This document shows positions 5,907-8,280 of a stretch of DNA of 8,280 nt, piece after piece; the first letter of the stretch is position 1, and each line of letters opens with the position of its first letter. The DNA is from Desulfobacterales bacterium S5133MH16 (lineage in GTDB: Bacteria; Desulfobacterota; Desulfobacteria; Desulfobacterales; UBA11574). The stretch spans positions 1-8,280 of the forward strand of contig MAXL01000558.1 of the NCBI GenBank assembly GCA_001751005.1. Direction: 5' to 3'. Both the position numbers and the translations under genes were made by a program. Below the pieces are notes generated by a model that saw only the letters and a program-made list of their open reading frames with translations, did not search any database and was not told the origin of the DNA.

Positions 5907-6203
5907 CTATTCCTCATCTTCGGGATAAAACGTAAAGTCTGTTGTTGATTTTTTGGCAAAGAATTTTAGAAAGCTGACTTCCTTTATTTCTTCCAAATTA
6001 ATTTTCGGGCGATCATCAGTTTCATTTAGTACGGTTTTCCTTAAATTAGGATTTTGGTGAGTTAAGATGACGGCAATTTTTTCGGCCTCTTGTGGATTCT
6101 CTGCCTTTACAAATCTCGTGGTATAAAACCCAAACTTTTTGGGATCACCTTCAAGATTGAGGAGGAAATTCTTCCCATGGAGTTTAACCTTGAATCTTTT
6201 CAT
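5907..6203 (-). CDS. small protein of unknown function (98 aa)
   Basis: I do not recognise a named family. The chosen start is the ATG at 6203, which has AAAAGAG about 6 nt upstream. An in-frame ATG eight codons earlier has no ribosome site. The protein opens MKRFKVKLHGKNFLLNLEGDPKKFGFYTTRFVKAENPQEAEKIAV, a regular alternation suggesting a beta-strand, loop, strand, then helix (about 36-48). That is followed by a charged region and an acidic end (PEDEE). There is no signal peptide or membrane segment, so it is probably cytosolic. The composition is AT-rich, like the other small genes here. It fills the shortest interval between two repeats (B2 and A4). It overlaps no better frame, and its codon pattern and length look like a real gene. 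Confidence 0.7.
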   Translation of the reverse strand: MKRFKVKLHGKNFLLNLEGDPKKFGFYTTRFVKAENPQEAEKIAVILTHQNPNLRKTVLNETDDRPKINLEEIKEVSFLKFFAKKSTTDFTFYPEDEE

Positions 6204-6239
6204 AAAATTCTCTTTTCTGGCTAACATCAGATATTAAAT

Positions 6240-6279
6240 AGTCGGCGTGATAACTGGTACTCTTGCCAGTACGCCAACT
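6240..6279. other. hairpin straddling the left end of repeat A4
   Basis: GGCGT (6244-6248) pairs with ACGCC (6271-6275) and ACTGG (6253-6257) with CCAGT (6266-6270). A 4-nt bulge separates the two stems, and AGT / ACT extends them after one mismatch. The CTTGCCA start of A4 lies partly in the loop. It is 37 nt upstream of the 98-aa gene. No T-run follows. Confidence 0.5.
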
Positions 6280-6409
6280 GAAAGTCAATTGATTTCGATT
6301 ACATATTCCATCAAAATGGAAAGAACAACCCCCGAAAAATGGATTTGACCCATTGAAAAAACGATATCCCACGGATTTTAAGGCTCTGATATTTAAACTT
6401 CCATAGCAG
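6262..6409 (+). repeat. intergenic repeat, long form, copy A4 (148 bp)
   Basis: It begins CTTGCCA and ends CATAGCAG. It keeps AAATGGATTTG and ATTGAAAAAACGATATCCCACG, but the left arm of the internal hairpin has decayed (AACAACCCC). The right module 6363-6409 is 47 bp. The left part shares GTCAATT and TTTCGATTACATAT with copy A1. Confidence 0.85.
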
Positions 6410-6645
6410 TAAACACAGGTCTTAGATTAAAGATTTCAAAGCTAAATCGTAAAGATTATATGACTTCAAATTTTCAAGGTCAAGGGCAGTAATCATGTGT
6501 TTGGGTAGCATTGATATCCAGAAGGATCTGACTGCTGTCAAATCAAGTTTCGTTCAGGACAAATAATAGTATCCAATTCATCAACCTTGACTTCCTTCAA
6601 CCACCTTAAATTAATAGGAAAAGATGCTTTTAGCAAAAAGAGTGA

Positions 6646-6864
6646 TTAATTTCGCTCCCACTTAAATTGAAATTCGACCTCCTTCATATTGCCTTCTCTT
6701 TCATGTTCTATATTAAAAATAGCACTGGAAGGAATATTTAACCTTTCACCTGCGATCTGAATTCGGAATGGTTTATCTTTTTCTAAGCAATCAGCAAGCC
6801 TTCTTAATTTTCCCACCATTTGTTTGACAGTGTACCCCTTTTCGATATCCCTGTCCTTTTTCAT
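6646..6864 (-). CDS. amphi-Trp domain protein (72 aa)
   Basis: The protein has 72 residues and is almost entirely one amphi-Trp domain. It opens MKKDRDIEKGYTVKQMVGKLRRLADCLEKDKPFRIQIAGERLNIP, continues with FNIEHERE (50-57) and ends EVEFQFKWERN, with the signature tryptophan at 69. The family is small, cytosolic and of unknown function. The ATG at 6864 is chosen because the family begins near this K-x-D-R-D-I-E-K-G; an upstream TTG at 6900 would add 12 atypical residues. Neither start has a clear ribosome site. The gene is AT-rich, lies right of the last repeat copy and has no visible partner. Confidence 0.75.
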   Translation of the reverse strand: MKKDRDIEKGYTVKQMVGKLRRLADCLEKDKPFRIQIAGERLNIPSSAIFNIEHEREGNMKEVEFQFKWERN

Positions 6865-7056
6865 TGGCAGTATGAACTTAGAGATGTTATGAGAAATCAA
6901 AAGATGTAAAAAATGTGAATTGATGGTTGTGATGAAGGTTTTAATAAGAATTAATTGTGCTGGCTTTAATGGTATTCTTTTTAACAGTTGATTTCGGCGC
7001 TGGTTAGAATAGTTCTGAGCAAATACGGACTAACGGTGTGAAATATGATGACATGC

Positions 7057-7079
7057 AAAAAAGAACGAGCTTGTGCTCG
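7057..7079 (-). terminator. orphan Rho-independent terminator, minus strand
   Basis: CGAGC (7066-7070) and GCTCG (7075-7079) form a perfect stem with a TTGT loop. On the minus strand TTCTTTTTT follows directly. No minus-strand gene lies to its right in this window. It sits at the switch from minus-strand to plus-strand genes. Confidence 0.6.
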
Positions 7080-7100
7080 CTTTCGCAATTCTAATCAGGT

Positions 7101-7129
7101 TTGACCCACACAGGATATTATGCTATCCT
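7101..7129 (+). promoter_or_regulatory. sigma-70-type promoter of the methyltransferase gene
   Basis: The -35 box TTGACC (7101-7106) and the -10 box TATCCT (7124-7129) are separated by exactly 17 bp. A TGC extended -10 precedes the -10 box. Transcription would begin near 7136, about 30 nt before the ATG. Confidence 0.65.
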
Positions 7130-7165
7130 CAAGCGTCCTCTAACCTACCCAAGAGAGGTGTGACC

Positions 7166-7891
7166 ATGACGCGATTATCCCGATACTTTCTCCCCCTTGG
7201 AATCCGGAGGCTGGCAAAACCGATCTTCTCAGAGCTTAAACTCTTTATCCGCACCTGGCTGAACATTCTCCTCCCCCACAGGCTCTATCGTTATTGGCGG
7301 TTTCTGAACCAGCCCTGCAAGAAGCTTCATCTAGGCTGCGGAAGCAAAGTCTTCCGGGATTGGATCAATATCGACATGAACCCGAAGGGAGATTTCACTC
7401 TGGATCTTCGGGAGGGTCTGCCATTTGCCGATAGCAGCGTTGAGCTCATCTACACGGAACACTCCCTGGAGCACTTCTATCGCGAGCACGACGCTCCCTT
7501 CTTGCTCGCTGAGTGCCTCCGTGTGCTGAAACCCGGTGCCTGGATCAGGATCACCGTTCCGGATGCCTCAGTATTCATGAAATACTATACCGGACAGCTT
7601 GATACAGCCACGGCTGAAAAAATCAGACAGAGCCACAACCGGTTCCATGTCACGGCAATGGACGTGGTCAACTCAGCATTCAGGTGGAAGCATCAGCACC
7701 TCTACATGTATGACGAGGAGACCCTCAGGATGCTGCTTCGCGACGTAGGTTTTGTGAGTATCCAGCGCCGGGAATTCTGCCAGAGCCCGGTTAAGGAGTT
7801 TGTTGGCTTGGATCTCGAGGAGCGCCGTCACGATACCCTCTACATGGAGGCGCAGAAGATCCTTCCCTCGAATAGGGAAGCATCAATTTAA
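7166..7891 (+). CDS. class I SAM-dependent methyltransferase
   Basis: The protein has 241 residues. The ATG at 7166 has GAGAGGTG 5-6 nt upstream and sits just downstream of a good promoter; the upstream extension of the frame crosses that promoter and is rejected. The Rossmann-fold motif I is KLHLGCGSKVF (53-63) and the acidic ribose-binding residue is D70 in NIDMNP. Next come GLPFADSSVELIYTEHSLEHF (84-104), the motif II region of Methyltransf_11-type enzymes, and ECLRVLKPGAWIRITVPD (116-133), the canonical motif III strand. The basic, partly hydrophobic N-terminus (1-50, with SELKLFIRTWLNILLPHRLYRYWRFL) may associate with membrane. Such enzymes often lie in surface-polysaccharide or glycosyltransferase loci, but no such neighbour is seen here, so the substrate is unknown. 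It is GC-richer than the small minus-strand genes and in opposite orientation to all of them. Confidence 0.88.
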   Translation: MTRLSRYFLPLGIRRLAKPIFSELKLFIRTWLNILLPHRLYRYWRFLNQPCKKLHLGCGSKVFRDWINIDMNPKGDFTLDLREGLPFADSSVELIYTEHSLEHFYREHDAPFLLAECLRVLKPGAWIRITVPDASVFMKYYTGQLDTATAEKIRQSHNRFHVTAMDVVNSAFRWKHQHLYMYDEETLRMLLRDVGFVSIQRREFCQSPVKEFVGLDLEERRHDTLYMEAQKILPSNREASI

Positions 7892-7938
7892 GAGCATACG
7901 GGGCTTGCGGAAACACATAACCTTTCGATGAACTTCGC

Positions 7939-8169
7939 GTGGCAGATAAGGGGTTCCTCAAGAAGACAGCGGAAGATATGGTAGGTTTGGGAAAAGAACT
8001 GGATCTGTATTCAGCGCCGGATATGGAGGATGAGGCTGAAAGGGGTAAGGGTGAACCCATTATTTCTAAAACCCTTTTCTTTTGTCAAAAAAATCGCCAT
8101 TTATGGATAGAACCCTTCAAAGTCAATAAAGAAATCAAAGTAAAAGAACCATGGCTCACCGCAATTTAG
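7939..8169 (+). pseudogene. doubtful short ORF, possible gene remnant
   Basis: The frame is open from a TAA near 7919 and reads FDELRVADKGFLKKTAEDMVGLGKELDLYSAPDMEDEAERGKGE with protein-like composition, then becomes AT-rich and irregular before stopping at 8169. Only a GTG (7939) or later ATG could start it, without a ribosome site, and its end overlaps the next gene by 19 nt. It may be the remains of a coding sequence whose start is lost, or spurious. I recognise no family. Confidence 0.25.
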
Positions 8170-8280
8170 CCCAACCTTGGGGACCTGGGAAACCCCATCA
8201 TACAAAAAATGGGTTTCAAAATCTTTATCCCCATGAAAAACCGAGTTTCTTTGACTTTCTAAAATGGCGGTGGAGACGGC
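8151..8280 (+). CDS. MBL-fold metallohydrolase, N-terminal 43 residues (truncated by window edge)
   Basis: The ATG at 8151 is the only possible start, because an in-frame stop lies 8 codons upstream. The first 43 residues contain PHHTKNGFQNLYPHEKPSFFDFLKWRW. The H-H-T-x-x-G-F-x-N-x-Y-P-H pattern followed by a short F-x-D-F-L-x-W-R helix is the usual N-terminal extension of NAPE-PLD/RomA-like metallo-beta-lactamase-fold hydrolases. The zinc-binding HxHxDH motif would lie beyond the window, so the call rests on this lead-in alone. The ribosome site is weak (AAAAGAA). Confidence 0.6.
   Translation, partial: MAHRNLAQPWGPGKPHHTKNGFQNLYPHEKPSFFDFLKWRWRR

Larger units (their letters stand above)
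6865..7165. other. divergent intergenic region between the amphi-Trp and methyltransferase genes
   Basis: No gene is supported here. The right half contains a minus-strand terminator (7057-7079) and the methyltransferase promoter (7101-7129). The left half is AT-rich, and no convincing promoter for the amphi-Trp gene is visible. Confidence 0.55.

Noticed and set aside
6220..6228. GTTAGCC as a 5' cassette boundary for the 98-aa gene
   Set aside because: No complementary GGCTAAC box or attC palindrome follows the stop codon at 5907.
1066..6409. CRISPR-like array
   Set aside because: The repeats are 87-159 bp, imperfect and separated by hundreds of bases of coding DNA. There are no regular spacers and no cas genes.
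1066..6409. The six repeats as degenerate attC sites
   Set aside because: They lack RYYYAAC / GTTRRRY end boxes and the whole-length palindrome of attC, which the nearby true attC-like site shows clearly. They appear to be a different element.
6550..6645. Possible peptide fragment (reads INLRWLKEVKVDELDTIICPERNLI on the minus strand)
   Set aside because: Too short, no start or ribosome site, and no family recognised. It could be a remnant but cannot be supported.
7791..8060. 89-codon minus-strand ORF over the end of the methyltransferase gene
   Set aside because: Low-complexity Ser/Pro-rich translation antisense to a well-supported gene; no ribosome site.

Overview
The window looks like chromosomal accessory DNA from a Gram-negative anaerobe, most plausibly a sulfate-reducer-type deltaproteobacterium (Desulfobacterota). 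That is an inference. It rests on the gene set (PA2779-family exported protein, ZraP/Spy-like periplasmic protein behind a sigma-54-type promoter, amphi-Trp protein, FadH-like flavin oxidoreductase with a Cys cluster), strong AGGAGG ribosome sites, AT-rich intergenic DNA and a TTGACC / TGCTATCCT promoter. No marker gene fixes the taxon.

Layout. Positions 1-6864 hold eight genes, all on the minus strand: a truncated PA2779-family protein (1-274), a small lipoprotein (332-778), a VOC-fold protein (1337-1696), an Old Yellow Enzyme-type oxidoreductase (1987-3108), an EamA/DMT transporter (3569-4477), a ZraP/Spy-like metal-resistance protein (5063-5566), a 98-aa protein of unknown function (5907-6203) and an amphi-Trp protein (6646-6864). 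Most are separated by long AT-rich gaps and look like single-gene units. From about 7057 the picture changes. An orphan minus-strand terminator is followed by a plus-strand promoter, a SAM-dependent methyltransferase (7166-7891), a doubtful short ORF, and the first 43 codons of an MBL-fold metallohydrolase (8151 to the window end).

The most notable structure is a modular intergenic repeat present six times between 1066 and 6409, always in the same orientation. Every copy begins CTTRCCA and ends YATAGCAG, and ends with a 46-47 bp module starting at GATATC. Two size classes exist: a long form of 148-159 bp (four copies, three with a clear internal GGCAAA / TTTGCC hairpin) and a short form of 87-88 bp (two copies). 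Consecutive repeats enclose exactly one minus-strand gene each, giving a cassette-like appearance.

Separately, the VOC gene has the complete anatomy of an integron gene cassette. An 81-bp attC-like site follows it, with the stop codon inside R''. The R'' box GCATAAC is exactly complementary to the cassette's 5' boundary GTTATGC. No integrase or second convincing attC is visible, so this looks like a lone captured cassette.

Regulation that can be read: a near-consensus sigma-54 promoter with an overlapping palindrome ahead of the zraP-like gene, a Rho-independent terminator behind that gene, a weaker sigma-54-like site ahead of the lipoprotein gene, and a 15-bp-arm inverted repeat upstream of the transporter. 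The genes do not form one pathway. The theme is small stress or detoxification functions (metal resistance, export, flavin reduction, VOC protein) gathered in a repeat-rich region.
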